64,000 nucleotides of DNA, taken from the NCBI RefSeq assembly GCF_009649735.1, contig NZ_WJNH01000006.1, positions 125,469-189,468 on the forward strand, given 5' to 3'. The DNA is from Salinibacillus xinjiangensis (GTDB lineage: Bacteria > Bacillota > Bacilli > Bacillales > Alkalibacillaceae). Below are positions 51,813 through 60,164 of the stretch, piece after piece; positions within the stretch are counted from its first letter, which is position 1; each line of letters begins with the position of its first letter. Below the pieces are notes generated by a model. That model was not told the origin of the DNA. It saw nothing but the letters and a program-made list of their open reading frames with translations, and searched no databases. A program made the translations under genes and the position numbers.

Positions 51813-52457
51813 TTGAGCATAAGAGTGTTAATTGCAGATGATCACCAGGTCGTCCGGAAAGGGTTAATTTATTTTTTTCAAACCCAGTCAGATATTGAGA
51901 TTGTCGGAGAGGCTGGAAATGGTGAGGAGGTCTTATCTTTTTTAACGGATAAAAAAGCTGTAGATATCGTTCTCATGGATGTACAGATGCCTAGAATGGA
52001 TGGGATTGAGGCAACGCAAAAAATTCATGAAAAATTTCCAAATGTAAAAGTATTAATGCTAACGAGTTTTTCTGATTATAATTCCGTAATTCCCGCTATA
52101 AAAGCAGGTGCAAGTGGCTATCAATTAAAGGATGCCGATCCTGAAAATTTAGCAGAGGCGATTCGAAAAGTGAAAAATGGGGAAAATATGGTTGACGAAA
52201 AGGCCGCATCACATCTTTTTCGTCATGTTTCCAGAAGTGAGGAAGAAGAGGAAAAAGCAAAGCTTAGGGAGTTAACGAAACGCGAATTAGATGTGTTAAA
52301 GGAAATGGTTAATGGAAAAAATAATAAGCTAATTGCAGAGGATTTATACATTACCGAAAAAACGGTAAAAACCCATGTTTCCAATATTTTATCGAAGCTT
52401 GAGGTTCAAGATCGAACTCAAGCGGCTTTATTTGCAGTTAAGTACCTAGAAAAATAA
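51813..52457 (+). CDS. LuxR-type response regulator (YhcZ-like)
   Basis: 214-residue NarL-family regulator. Receiver domain (1-120) with phosphorylatable Asp56 (LMDVQMP), acidic pair DD (9-10) and the Lys in LKDADPENL; then a GerE/LuxR helix-turn-helix (about 148-210, LTKRELDVLKEMVNGKNNKLIAEDLYI-type). TTG 51813 follows GGGGGAGGAG. Partner of the preceding kinase. yhdB follows on the opposite strand as in B. subtilis. Confidence 0.9.
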   Translation: MSIRVLIADDHQVVRKGLIYFFQTQSDIEIVGEAGNGEEVLSFLTDKKAVDIVLMDVQMPRMDGIEATQKIHEKFPNVKVLMLTSFSDYNSVIPAIKAGASGYQLKDADPENLAEAIRKVKNGENMVDEKAASHLFRHVSRSEEEEEKAKLRELTKRELDVLKEMVNGKNNKLIAEDLYITEKTVKTHVSNILSKLEVQDRTQAALFAVKYLEK

Positions 52458-52459
52458 AT

Positions 52460-52483
52460 GAAGAGGGGAAAAGCCCCCTCTTC
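52460..52483. terminator. Bidirectional terminator between yhcZ-like gene and yhdB
   Basis: GAAGAGGGG with CCCCTCTTC around AAAAGC, lying between two convergent stop codons. Confidence 0.75.
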
Positions 52484-52486
52484 CAG

Positions 52487-52720
52487 TTAAACATAATAAA
52501 CAGGTGTGTCCTGTGTAATCGCATGCTCTAAATAATGAATCAAATTGTGATGGGATCCTACAACGGTTTGTTCATCGTATCCATAATGGTAAGCGTGTAA
52601 AAATGTTTCAATCTTTTTGGATAAAATGTCGTCCTCAGTTCGAACCATTAAGACGAGCAAATCATCCCATTGCCCCCATAATGTAAAGTACATCGCTTTA
52701 TCATAATCCACCATATTCAC
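52487..52720 (-). CDS. yhdB: YhdB-like small protein
   Basis: 77-residue acidic, aromatic-rich cytosolic protein (MNMVDYDKAMYFTLWGQWDD...) like the YhdB family, which is confined to Bacilli and has no known function. Its position next to a YhcYZ-like pair repeats the B. subtilis order. GTG 52720 is chosen because GGGGG lies 8 bases upstream; ATG 52714 is possible. Confidence 0.7.
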   Translation of the reverse strand: MNMVDYDKAMYFTLWGQWDDLLVLMVRTEDDILSKKIETFLHAYHYGYDEQTVVGSHHNLIHYLEHAITQDTPVYYV

Positions 52721-52815
52721 TTCAAATGCCCCCTTGATCTTAAGGGTTCACCTTTAGTATGACTCAAAGTATCACGACACTTACATGGCCTTTTTTGGTT
52801 ATGAATCCAATGAAT

Positions 52816-52903
52816 AATGCCTCCTTTGATTGGTAAATTCCTGGCTGAATAAACGACGAATAGCATCAAATAATAATAAGGAACCACCTACAAAGGAGGC
52901 ATT
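52816..52903 (+). promoter_or_regulatory. Inverted repeat that can mask the yhcN ribosome site
   Basis: AATGCCTCCTTTG (52816-52828) is the exact complement of CAAAGGAGGCATT (52891-52903), the latter containing the ribosome site of the YhcN-like gene. If transcription starts upstream of 52816, the mRNA would fold with a 62-base loop and hide the site. Confidence 0.5.
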
Positions 52904-52907
52904 GCCA

Positions 52908-53627
52908 ATGAACAAAGTAAGGTTAATTGGTGCATCTTTAATCACAGCCGTAACACTTGTTGGTTGTCAAGGTGGAAATGAGGAAGGTTTAATGAATGGG
53001 GATAATAATGGCCTTGAACCCGTCAGGTACAACAATACAACCGATATAGCCCCTAACCGTGAACGAAATGACCGTAATGATATGGGTCCTCGTTACAACA
53101 ATGCCGAGAATTTAGGTGTTGATAACGGGAATCAAGATAATATTAATGGGCGCTTTAACACCAACGATGGTAACAACAATGGTGCAACAAATGTCCGTGA
53201 TGAAAATAACAACAGAGGGTTAAATGGTCATAACAATGATGGTTTAACTAGAAATACCAATGATGGCAACAATAATCATAACCAATACGACGTAGCCGAA
53301 AAAGCAGCAGATCGTATTACCGATGAAGTTAATGAAGTTGATGAAGCGTATGTTTTTGCTGGAAACGAGAATGCGTATGTGGCTGTAACATTAAATGAAA
53401 ATAACAACAATGAAGATTTAACCAATGACCTTAAGCAACGCATTTCTAGAGCTGTAAAAGCAACGGATGAGGATATAGACGATGTGTTTGTATCTGCAAA
53501 CCCTAACTTCTTTAACCAAGCTGGAGATTATGCAGATCAGCTCGAAAACGGTGAACCTATGGAAGGATTATTTGAAGAAATGGGAGACGTGTTTAATCGT
53601 ATCTTCCCAACCAATACAGACCGTTAA
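52908..53627 (+). CDS. yhcN: YhcN/YlaJ-family sporulation lipoprotein
   Basis: 239-residue lipoprotein: lipobox LVGC (Cys20), an Asn/Gly/Asp-rich low-complexity stretch (about 25-130), then the YhcN/YlaJ domain (about 133-225) with DVAEKAADRITDEVNEVDEAYV and RISRAVKATDEDIDDVFVSAN. Family members are inner spore membrane or germination-related proteins of the forespore. ATG 52908 follows AAAGGAGG by 8 bases; an in-frame upstream extension would lack a signal peptide at its start. The Asn-rich region is unusually long. Confidence 0.85.
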   Translation: MNKVRLIGASLITAVTLVGCQGGNEEGLMNGDNNGLEPVRYNNTTDIAPNRERNDRNDMGPRYNNAENLGVDNGNQDNINGRFNTNDGNNNGATNVRDENNNRGLNGHNNDGLTRNTNDGNNNHNQYDVAEKAADRITDEVNEVDEAYVFAGNENAYVAVTLNENNNNEDLTNDLKQRISRAVKATDEDIDDVFVSANPNFFNQAGDYADQLENGEPMEGLFEEMGDVFNRIFPTNTDR

Positions 53628-53635
53628 TAAATATT

Positions 53636-53667
53636 AACGAAGGGCAAATTGCCCTTCGTTTTTTTAT
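53636..53667 (+). terminator. Terminator after yhcN
   Basis: AACGAAGGGCAA with TTGCCCTTCGTT, then seven T. Confidence 0.9.
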
Positions 53668-53752
53668 AACAGGCTTTGGCTATATATTATGGGAATAGCC
53701 TAGCACTTTCTACATATGTTTGTATTAGACGAAAGGGTGTTTTCGATACGAT

Positions 53753-54186
53753 ATGGGGGCGGGTGTGCTGCTTGGGACAGCATTTGGTAATATTGTGGAT
53801 TCCTTAGTAACAGATATCATTCTCCCTCCAATTGGAAAGATGCTTGGCAACGTAGATATTTCAAATATGTACATTAACCTTTCCAACAAAGAATTTGATT
53901 CACTACAGCAGGCAAAGGAAGCAGGGGCCGTCACCATTAATTATGGGGAGTTTGCCAATAACATTCTTCACTTTACCGTGATTGCTTTTGCTGCATTTGT
54001 AACCATAAAACAAATCATAAACTACGGAACCTTCCATCTGACTCCATCTTAAAGAAATCCTGTCCATATTGTACAACTGATATCCCCAACCGAGCTACCC
54101 GATGTCCTCAATGTACAGCCATTTTAGAGGAAGATAGCGATCTCGAACGTACCCATTCTCCCAAAATAAACATTAAGGCAAGTTGA
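53753..54186 (+). pseudogene. mscL: Decayed mscL (large-conductance mechanosensitive channel)
   Basis: The frame from 53753 gives MscL from just inside TM1 (GVLLGTAFGNIVDSLVTDII) through TM2 ([20 protein letters not shown]), but the normal N-terminus (amphipathic helix and start of TM1) is missing; only a garbled KG-VFD-like trace precedes it in another frame. After residue KQIIN the frame is lost and stops at 54052, while the continuing frame encodes [14 protein letters not shown] and a CPYC...CPQC zinc-ribbon tail ending at 54186. Two separate lesions make this a pseudogene. No ribosome site precedes the ATG. Confidence 0.8.
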
Positions 54187-54310
54187 ATTTTTTTGAAATC
54201 CTCAGGTGTTTTCCACATATAATATATAATACCAAAAAATCGGTGTATTACACTTGTGTGTTGTAAATGCGGGTTTGTAACACCGAAATTAAGGGGAGAG
54301 ATTTAAGCTT

Positions 54311-55726
54311 ATGGCAAATAGCATACAGGGGAATTTGGAACGGGCAATTGATGAGATTACCGAAATTGCGGAAGGGTTTGGGCTCGATTTTTATCCAATG
54401 CGCTACGAAATCTGTCCATCCGATATCATTTATACATTTGGTGCCTATGGAATGCCAACTCGCTTTTCACATTGGAGTTTCGGTAAACAATTTCATAAAA
54501 TGAAGCTTCAAGAAGAGCTTGGTCTGAGTAAGATTTATGAATTAGTCATTAATTCCAATCCATGTTATGCATTTTTACTAAATTCCAATAGCCTCATTCA
54601 AAATAAGCTTATCGTGGCGCACGTTCTCGCTCATAGTGATTTTTTTAAGAATAACCTACGATTCCGTAATACAGGCGGAGATATGGTAGAAAGCATGGCA
54701 GCAACAGCTGACAGAATTCAAGAATATGAGAAGCATTATGGAAAAAATGAAGTTGAAAAATTTTTAGATGCCATCTTAGCCATTCAGGAACACATTGATC
54801 CATCCCTAATGAAATGGGAAGAAAAAGAGGAAGAAGTAATCGAGCCAATTGTAAAACCGAGACGATCTGTAACAAGTGAATATGATGATTTATTAAACTT
54901 AGATGATGAAGAAAAAGACAATGCTTCACAACCTCAATCGAAGAAAAAATTTCCTGCCCAACCTGAGAAGGACCTCCTCCTATTTATTCAAAACCATAGC
55001 CGCGAACTAGAAGACTGGCAGCGCGATATTATGACCATGATGCGCGAGGAGATGCTTTATTTCTGGCCACAATTGGAAACGAAAATCATGAATGAAGGCT
55101 GGGCTTCGTATTGGCACTCCCGTATTTTACGCGAGATGGATTTAACCACTGAGGATACCATTGAATTCGCTAAACTACATTCTGGTGTCATCGCCCCGTC
55201 AAGCACATCAATCAACCCTTATAGATTAGGCATCACCATTTTTGAAGATATAGAGGAGCGTTACAACAACCCTACAGAAGAAATGAAAGAACGGGGTGTT
55301 GAACCCGGATCCGGAAGAGAAAAGCTTTTTGAAGTACGAGAAATCGAATCGGATATTTCCTTTATTCGCAATTATTTAACTCTAGATATTGTAAAAGAAG
55401 AAGACTTATATTTATTTCAAAAGCAAGGTCGAGACTACAAGGTTGTGGAAAAGGACTGGACAGAAGTTCGAGATCAACTTATTACAATGCGTGTAAATGG
55501 AGGGTTCCCATATCTTACTGTAGAAAATGGAGATTATTTACGGAATGGGGAGCTTTATTTGAAGCATCAGTATGAAGGGGTAGAGTTAGATCTTAATTAT
55601 TTGGAAAGAACCCTTCCATATATTCATCAGCTATGGGGTCGTACAGTTCATATGGAGACGATTGTGGAAGGCAGAGGAACCGTGTTTACCTGTGAAGGAG
55701 AGAAAGTCAAGAAGCGATATATTTAA
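54311..55726 (+). CDS. spoVR: Stage V sporulation protein R (SpoVR family)
   Basis: 471-residue SpoVR protein, involved in spore cortex formation in Bacillus; E. coli homologue YcgB is functionally linked to YeaG/YeaH (PrkA/YhbH). Signatures include [45 protein letters not shown] and [18 protein letters not shown]. An acidic insertion lies near 165-210. ATG 54311 has GGGGAG about 12 bases upstream, slightly far. The leader contains a possible hairpin, CGGTGTATTAC (54241-54251) with GTAACACCG (54277-54285). Confidence 0.93.
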   Translation: MANSIQGNLERAIDEITEIAEGFGLDFYPMRYEICPSDIIYTFGAYGMPTRFSHWSFGKQFHKMKLQEELGLSKIYELVINSNPCYAFLLNSNSLIQNKLIVAHVLAHSDFFKNNLRFRNTGGDMVESMAATADRIQEYEKHYGKNEVEKFLDAILAIQEHIDPSLMKWEEKEEEVIEPIVKPRRSVTSEYDDLLNLDDEEKDNASQPQSKKKFPAQPEKDLLLFIQNHSRELEDWQRDIMTMMREEMLYFWPQLETKIMNEGWASYWHSRILREMDLTTEDTIEFAKLHSGVIAPSSTSINPYRLGITIFEDIEERYNNPTEEMKERGVEPGSGREKLFEVREIESDISFIRNYLTLDIVKEEDLYLFQKQGRDYKVVEKDWTEVRDQLITMRVNGGFPYLTVENGDYLRNGELYLKHQYEGVELDLNYLERTLPYIHQLWGRTVHMETIVEGRGTVFTCEGEKVKKRYI

Positions 55727-55730
55727 TTCG

Positions 55731-55760
55731 GGGACTGTTTATGCAGTTCTCTTTTTTTAT
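55731..55760 (+). terminator. Terminator after spoVR
   Basis: GGGACTG with CAGTTCTC across a short T/A loop, then seven T. Confidence 0.75.
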
Positions 55761-55777
55761 GAAAAAATAAAAGAAAG

Positions 55778-55882
55778 TCCGTACTTAAGGTGAGGTCATT
55801 AGGAAAATGGAGGATTAATTGGAGTCAAAATAAATAAGTGGGATAGTACTTCTAACTATAACTATGGATTAGTAAGTACGGA
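55778..55882. repeat. Inverted repeat TCCGTACTTA...TAAGTACGGA in the convergent gap
   Basis: Exact 10-bp arms at 55778-55787 and 55873-55882 are about 85 bases apart. A third segment, GTACTTCTAA (about 55837-55846), can compete for the right arm. No reading frame of note lies inside. Confidence 0.45.
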
Positions 55883-55910
55883 TTACATAACACAAAGCAT
55901 TGATTACTTT

Positions 55911-56501
55911 TTAGTAATCAGTAATAATAATATCTCTATCTAATATTGATTCAATAACCTCACTGATTTGAAAGGAAACCTGTGGTACATCATAATTTTC
56001 AAAGGTATGTTCACATTGATCTTTGTAACACATCGTATCATCATAATGAGCAAGATGCCGTTTAATATCCTCTTCACTATCCTGTCGTTCTTTTTGCCTG
56101 TAAAGAACAGTTTCCCGATCAGCATAGATAAAGAAACGAATAACATTATCTCCATACATTTGTTTTAATTTCTCGGTGCCTTCAGGGTTTAAGGCCAAAT
56201 ATACGAGATTGTTGGACGTAAATGCCTTGGAGATATCCTCTTCTCGAATTCCATAATAAAAACCGTCAATCTCTACACTTTCTAAAAACTCTTGATTTTT
56301 CTCCATCTTTTTAAAGGTTTGTTCGTTCACAAAGTGATAATCTTCCCCATCTGTTTCATAATGACGAGGTGGACGAGTGGTGTACGATAAAACCGTCACC
56401 ATTTCAAACATCGTGGCGACCATTTGCGCAATCGTCTTTCTCCCTGATCCATCAGGTCCAGTGTAAATGAAAAGTTTTTGCTTTTCCTTAAATTGATACA
56501 T
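55911..56501 (-). CDS. Guanylate-kinase-like protein with altered P-loop
   Basis: 196-residue member of the guanylate kinase fold. GMP-binding blocks SYTTRPPRHYETDGEDYHFV and the ESVEIDGFYYGI segment are well kept. The P-loop, however, reads GPDGSGRKT where functional Gmk has GPSGxGKGT, so Arg replaces the Walker Lys at its usual place (a Lys follows). Eukaryotic MAGUK guanylate-kinase domains carry a comparable change and bind proteins rather than catalyse. It is an orphan gene, start ATG with AAAGGAGG 8 bases ahead. Confidence 0.82.
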   Translation of the reverse strand: MYQFKEKQKLFIYTGPDGSGRKTIAQMVATMFEMVTVLSYTTRPPRHYETDGEDYHFVNEQTFKKMEKNQEFLESVEIDGFYYGIREEDISKAFTSNNLVYLALNPEGTEKLKQMYGDNVIRFFIYADRETVLYRQKERQDSEEDIKRHLAHYDDTMCYKDQCEHTFENYDVPQVSFQISEVIESILDRDIIITDY

Positions 56502-56695
56502 AGGAAGCCTCCTTTATAAAATTTTCCCGCTAAAAAGTCATTTCCAGTGTTAGGCTTTCAAAAGATGACGATATGTTAAGTATACCATATTTTTGCATTA
56601 ATTTTAGATTATTCTGATAATTATTTTTTTATTGTCTAGATGATTCCAATTGTTATACACTTTAATAATATCTTTTTGGAAGAGGTGGGAAGCAA

Positions 56696-57474
56696 ATGAT
56701 ACAAGATGAGGCCGTCAACGAAATTGTTTCAAGTTTGAAAACGGATCCACTCGTGAAGGCGATATTTCTAAAAGGTTCCATGGGGCGTGGAGAGGACGAT
56801 GAGTACTCAGATATTGACCTTTATTGTTTGGTTGAAAAACAAGATGAAGAACACTTTTTGCAAAACCGATTAACGCATTTACGTGCATATAAGGATTTAT
56901 TGTTCTATGATGACATTTTCATTATTGCCCCACAAATCATCGCAGTCTATGAGAATATGCTTCATGTTGATTTATTTACGGTTACGGAGAAGACCTTCAA
57001 AGAAAAGGATTATTTTAAAGTATTGTATGATCCACAAAATCGCCTTGAGAAGTTTCACAAAACCCAAAACTTGATGCTTTCCTCTGATGAATTTCGAGAC
57101 GATGTGATGGATGTCGTATGGTTTCTTTTTCAGTATAAAAAGTCAGCAGATCGAGGGAATGACATATGGTCAGTATCCATGCTGAGGCACGTTATGATCC
57201 ACTTAGGGAGGGTTTGGTTTTATTACACCATTATCAACCGAACAGGGCACAGTTAGGTTTAAAAACACTAGAATCCTCATTACCTGAAGCATTAGTTGGA
57301 GAAGTCATGGATGTTTTTCAATATATCACCCCAACGGATCATCCAATAGCGGCTCAACTGATTATAAAAAGGGTTAATGCTGAAAAGGAATGGATGCTAT
57401 CTCTTCTGAACAAAGAAGATTATGCAAATATACAGCCATTCTTAGAGAAAATAGTAACAAGATTTAGGTCATGA
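56696..57474 (+). pseudogene. Nucleotidyltransferase-domain gene split by a frameshift
   Basis: The first frame (56696-57256) encodes a MNT-type nucleotidyltransferase with GSMGRGEDDEYSDIDLYCLV (G-S-x-G-x-G...D-x-D). It derails around 57200-57225 into IINRTGHS and stops. The neighbouring frame supplies the natural continuation, LVLLHHYQPNRAQLGLKTLESSL, ending at 57474. Joining the two gives one protein of about 259 residues, as expected for this family. One missing or extra base in GGGTTTGGTTTTATT would explain it: recent mutation or sequence error. Confidence 0.78.
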
Positions 57475-57524
57475 ACCTTATTAGATCTCTATACATACAG
57501 TAATATGTAAGGAGGTTGATTTCA

Positions 57525-58034
57525 ATGCGTTTGCCAGCAACGGATTTAGGAATTATGGCCGAACATCTTACCACTCATGAAGGTATGATTAATAAGTTCA
57601 AGCTCTATTATACAAAAGCAAGGAATATGGAATTAAGAAATTTGCTATCGACTCATATCCAAGTTTTGCGAAATCACGTTCGAGTTATGCTTATGCTAAT
57701 CGACCCAGCTCAAAAGGAACCTGTTCAGCTTCATCGTTTTGATGATATCCAGTTAAGCTTGGGTTACCATCAGTTTTCAAAGCAGGAGAAAGACATTATA
57801 CTGGAGGCAAAAGCATCTGCAAAACTGATGGCTAGTAATAATTTTATGTCTGCCTTAATGATGAAGGACCCAAATGTCAAGCAAGTTCATATTGAAATGG
57901 CAATACAGGAAGTCCAGTTGCAAGCTCTATACGATCAAATTATTGAACATATGAATTGGATTTTCACTCCAAAAGTCACAGAACAGATGCAACTTACTAC
58001 CTTACAAGAGTATTATCACCTATTAAATGAATGA
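57525..58034 (+). CDS. CotF-type spore coat / ferritin-like protein
   Basis: 169-residue all-helical protein resembling the Coat F (YhcQ/CotF) family: LGIMAEHLTTHEGMINKFKLYYTKA, ELRNLLSTHIQVLRNHVRVM, VKQVHIEMAIQEVQLQALYD. Such proteins are deposited in the spore coat. ATG 57525 follows AAGGAGG by 9 bases. It lies 50 bases after the broken nucleotidyltransferase gene and may share its promoter. A terminator overlaps its stop. Confidence 0.8.
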   Translation: MRLPATDLGIMAEHLTTHEGMINKFKLYYTKARNMELRNLLSTHIQVLRNHVRVMLMLIDPAQKEPVQLHRFDDIQLSLGYHQFSKQEKDIILEAKASAKLMASNNFMSALMMKDPNVKQVHIEMAIQEVQLQALYDQIIEHMNWIFTPKVTEQMQLTTLQEYYHLLNE

Positions 58035-58064
58035 AAACACACCTCTATATGGTGTGTTTTTTTA
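58034..58064 (+). terminator. Terminator after the coat protein gene
   Basis: AAAACACACC (58034-58043) pairs with GGTGTGTTTT (58051-58060), followed by T. Confidence 0.85.
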
Positions 58065-58234
58065 TTACAAATTCAAAAAAATCCTCCACTTTATACCAAA
58101 ATGTTTTATAATAGAAATCGTCACAATTCGACAATACCTTCAATGTTACGATTGTCACTTTTTTTGTAGGGTGAGCGAATGTTTATAACTATTCAGTTTT
58201 ATATTCTTTAACTAAAAAATAAGCGGGTGTCAAA

Positions 58235-59422
58235 ATGAAGAATTTTTTAATTTATATACTAACTATTACACTTATGTTTATATTGTTCGTTCCAAGAGCT
58301 TTTGCTTCCACAGAAGATAGTCCTCCAACTATTACAAGCCAAGCAGCTATTGTTATGGATGCGAAAACAGGCGCTGTAATCTATGAAAAGAATGCAGAAA
58401 ATCAATTGTATCCGGCCAGTCTAACTAAAATTGCAACTGCTATTTTTGCTATTGAAACGGGTAATTTAAATGATGTAGTAACGGTGAGTGAAGAGGCTGT
58501 TGATGTAGAAGGAACGCTCGTATATTTAGATGAAGGAGAACAAGTGACACTAAAAAAGCTTGTACAGGGATTACTCATAAATTCCGGTAATGATGCAGGA
58601 GCGGCCATTGCTGAGCATCTTAGCGGAAGTGTAGAACAATTTGCTATCGATATTAACCAGTATCTTCAGAACAAAGTTGGGGTTAAAAATACTCATTTTG
58701 AAAACCCCCACGGTCTTTTTAATCCTGAGCATGTGACCACAGCTAAAGACTTAGCAGTGATTACGCAATATGCGATGAAAAATGAAACGTTTCGTGAAAT
58801 TTTTGGAACAGAGGTATTACCATGGAAAGGTGAAACTTGGGATACAACCTTATATACACATCATAAATTGATGCGTGAAAATCCTTATGAAGGTATTACT
58901 GGAGGAAAAACAGGTTTCGTAAATGAATCAGGACATACATTAGCTACAACGGCGACACGAGACAACTTAAGCTTAATCGTTGTAACATTAAAAAACCAAA
59001 ACAAAATGAATGCCTACAAAGACACTGAAAATCTATTAGACTATGGATTTGATAACTTTGAGACCTCCAGTCTTGAGGGAGGAACCGTTATTCAAGTAAA
59101 TAATCACGGTTATAGACTCCCAGATAAAGTATACTACACACATTCAAGTAATGAAGATCATGTGGAAAAGCAATTAGCGAAGAACGGAACATTAAAGCTT
59201 GTTGCACAGGATGGTGAGTTGACATCTTCAGTTGAATTAAAGCCTGTCGAGAAAAAATCAAGCCAGACTCAAAAAATCAACTCTAGTGGTGGGGTAGCAT
59301 CGAATTTGGACTATATATCTTTGAGTTTCGTATTCGGCTCTCTACTAATTGTTTTAGGATTGGCCGTCATGATTTATAAGAAACGTAAAAACAGGAAGAA
59401 CCCATATTATTTAGGGTTTTGA
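58235..59422 (+). CDS. D-alanyl-D-alanine carboxypeptidase (peptidase S11)
   Basis: 395-residue penicillin-binding protein of the DacA/DacF class that trims the terminal D-Ala of peptidoglycan stem peptides. Signal peptide to about 25 (AFA), SxxK motif Ser62-Lys65 (PASLTK), SxN Ser117-Asn119 (SGN) and KTG at Lys225. Unlike DacA, which ends in an amphipathic helix, this one ends with a true membrane span (about 362-383) and a basic tail. The start has only a weak ribosome site (AAGCGGGTG). Confidence 0.9.
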   Translation: MKNFLIYILTITLMFILFVPRAFASTEDSPPTITSQAAIVMDAKTGAVIYEKNAENQLYPASLTKIATAIFAIETGNLNDVVTVSEEAVDVEGTLVYLDEGEQVTLKKLVQGLLINSGNDAGAAIAEHLSGSVEQFAIDINQYLQNKVGVKNTHFENPHGLFNPEHVTTAKDLAVITQYAMKNETFREIFGTEVLPWKGETWDTTLYTHHKLMRENPYEGITGGKTGFVNESGHTLATTATRDNLSLIVVTLKNQNKMNAYKDTENLLDYGFDNFETSSLEGGTVIQVNNHGYRLPDKVYYTHSSNEDHVEKQLAKNGTLKLVAQDGELTSSVELKPVEKKSSQTQKINSSGGVASNLDYISLSFVFGSLLIVLGLAVMIYKKRKNRKNPYYLGF

Positions 59423-59508
59423 GAGAAGAGGATCTCAAAAGCTAATTGACAGACTTCAGCTAGCACTTTATACTTATCAAGGAAAAAGAAATATCCGTCA
59501 ATACACGG

Positions 59509-59548
59509 GAGAGGTTCTTAGCTTAAACCCTCTATAAAAAACTAAGGA
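59509..59548 (+). promoter_or_regulatory. PreQ1-I riboswitch
   Basis: AGAGGTTCTTAGCTTAAACC, then CTCTATAAAAAACTAAGGA, is an almost exact copy of the PreQ1-I aptamer. Stem P1 is AGAGG/CCTCT; the pseudoknot/P2 is CTTAG (59517-59521) with CTAAG (59542-59546) and the A-rich linker between. The adjacent terminator and queF gene confirm it. Confidence 0.95.
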
Positions 59549-59563
59549 CATATGACGTGATAC

Positions 59564-59596
59564 AAGCCATATCCCCTTAGGATATGGCTTTTTTAA
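59564..59596 (+). terminator. Riboswitch-controlled terminator before queF
   Basis: AAGCCATATCC (59564-59574) pairs with GGATATGGCTT (59580-59590), then six T. CCTTAG (59575-59580) in its loop can pair instead with CTAAGG (59542-59547) of the aptamer: the antiterminator. Ligand binding should free the terminator and stop transcription. Confidence 0.9.
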
Positions 59597-59620
59597 TGAC
59601 GAGAAAAGGGAGGTTACAAC

Positions 59621-60118
59621 ATGACGGGAAGAAAAGACGAAAGTTTAACAGACCTATCTTTACTTGGGAATCAAGATACGAAATATTCGTTTGATTATAC
59701 ACCAGAAGTGCTAGAAACATTTGATAACCAACATCCAAACCGGGATTATTATGTGAAATTTAATTGTCCTGAGTTTACAACACTCTGTCCCAAAACACAC
59801 CAGCCTGATTTTGGTACGGTTTACATTAGCTATATTCCAGATGAAAAAATGGTGGAGAGTAAGTCACTGAAGCTCTATTTGTTCAGTTTTCGTAATCATG
59901 GCGACTTTCATGAAGATAGTATGAACATTATCATGAACGACCTAATTGACTTAATGAATCCTCGTTATATTGAGGTATGGGGTAAGTTCACGCCACGAGG
60001 TGGGATTTCCATTGACCCTTATTGTAATTATGGGAGACCAGGTACAAAATTTGAGAAAATGGCAGAACACCGGATGATGAATCACGATATGTATCCTGAA
60101 AAAATTGACAATCGTTAA
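59621..60118 (+). CDS. queF: NADPH-dependent preQ0 reductase QueF
   Basis: Reduces 7-cyano-7-deazaguanine (preQ0) to preQ1. The 165-residue unimodal QueF carries the nucleophilic Cys in [11 protein letters not shown], the QueF motif [21 protein letters not shown] and the Asp following [14 protein letters not shown] 59621 follows GGGAGG. It is the first gene behind the preQ1 riboswitch. Confidence 0.96.
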   Translation: MTGRKDESLTDLSLLGNQDTKYSFDYTPEVLETFDNQHPNRDYYVKFNCPEFTTLCPKTHQPDFGTVYISYIPDEKMVESKSLKLYLFSFRNHGDFHEDSMNIIMNDLIDLMNPRYIEVWGKFTPRGGISIDPYCNYGRPGTKFEKMAEHRMMNHDMYPEKIDNR

Positions 60119-60164
60119 AAGAGGGTAAGTTAGAATCCTCCCCAGATAAAGGAGAGGAATAAGT

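Noticed and set aside
53753-54052. Calling the 99-codon MscL frame a functional short gene
   Set aside because: It lacks the essential N-terminal helix and a ribosome site, and its real tail is in another frame.
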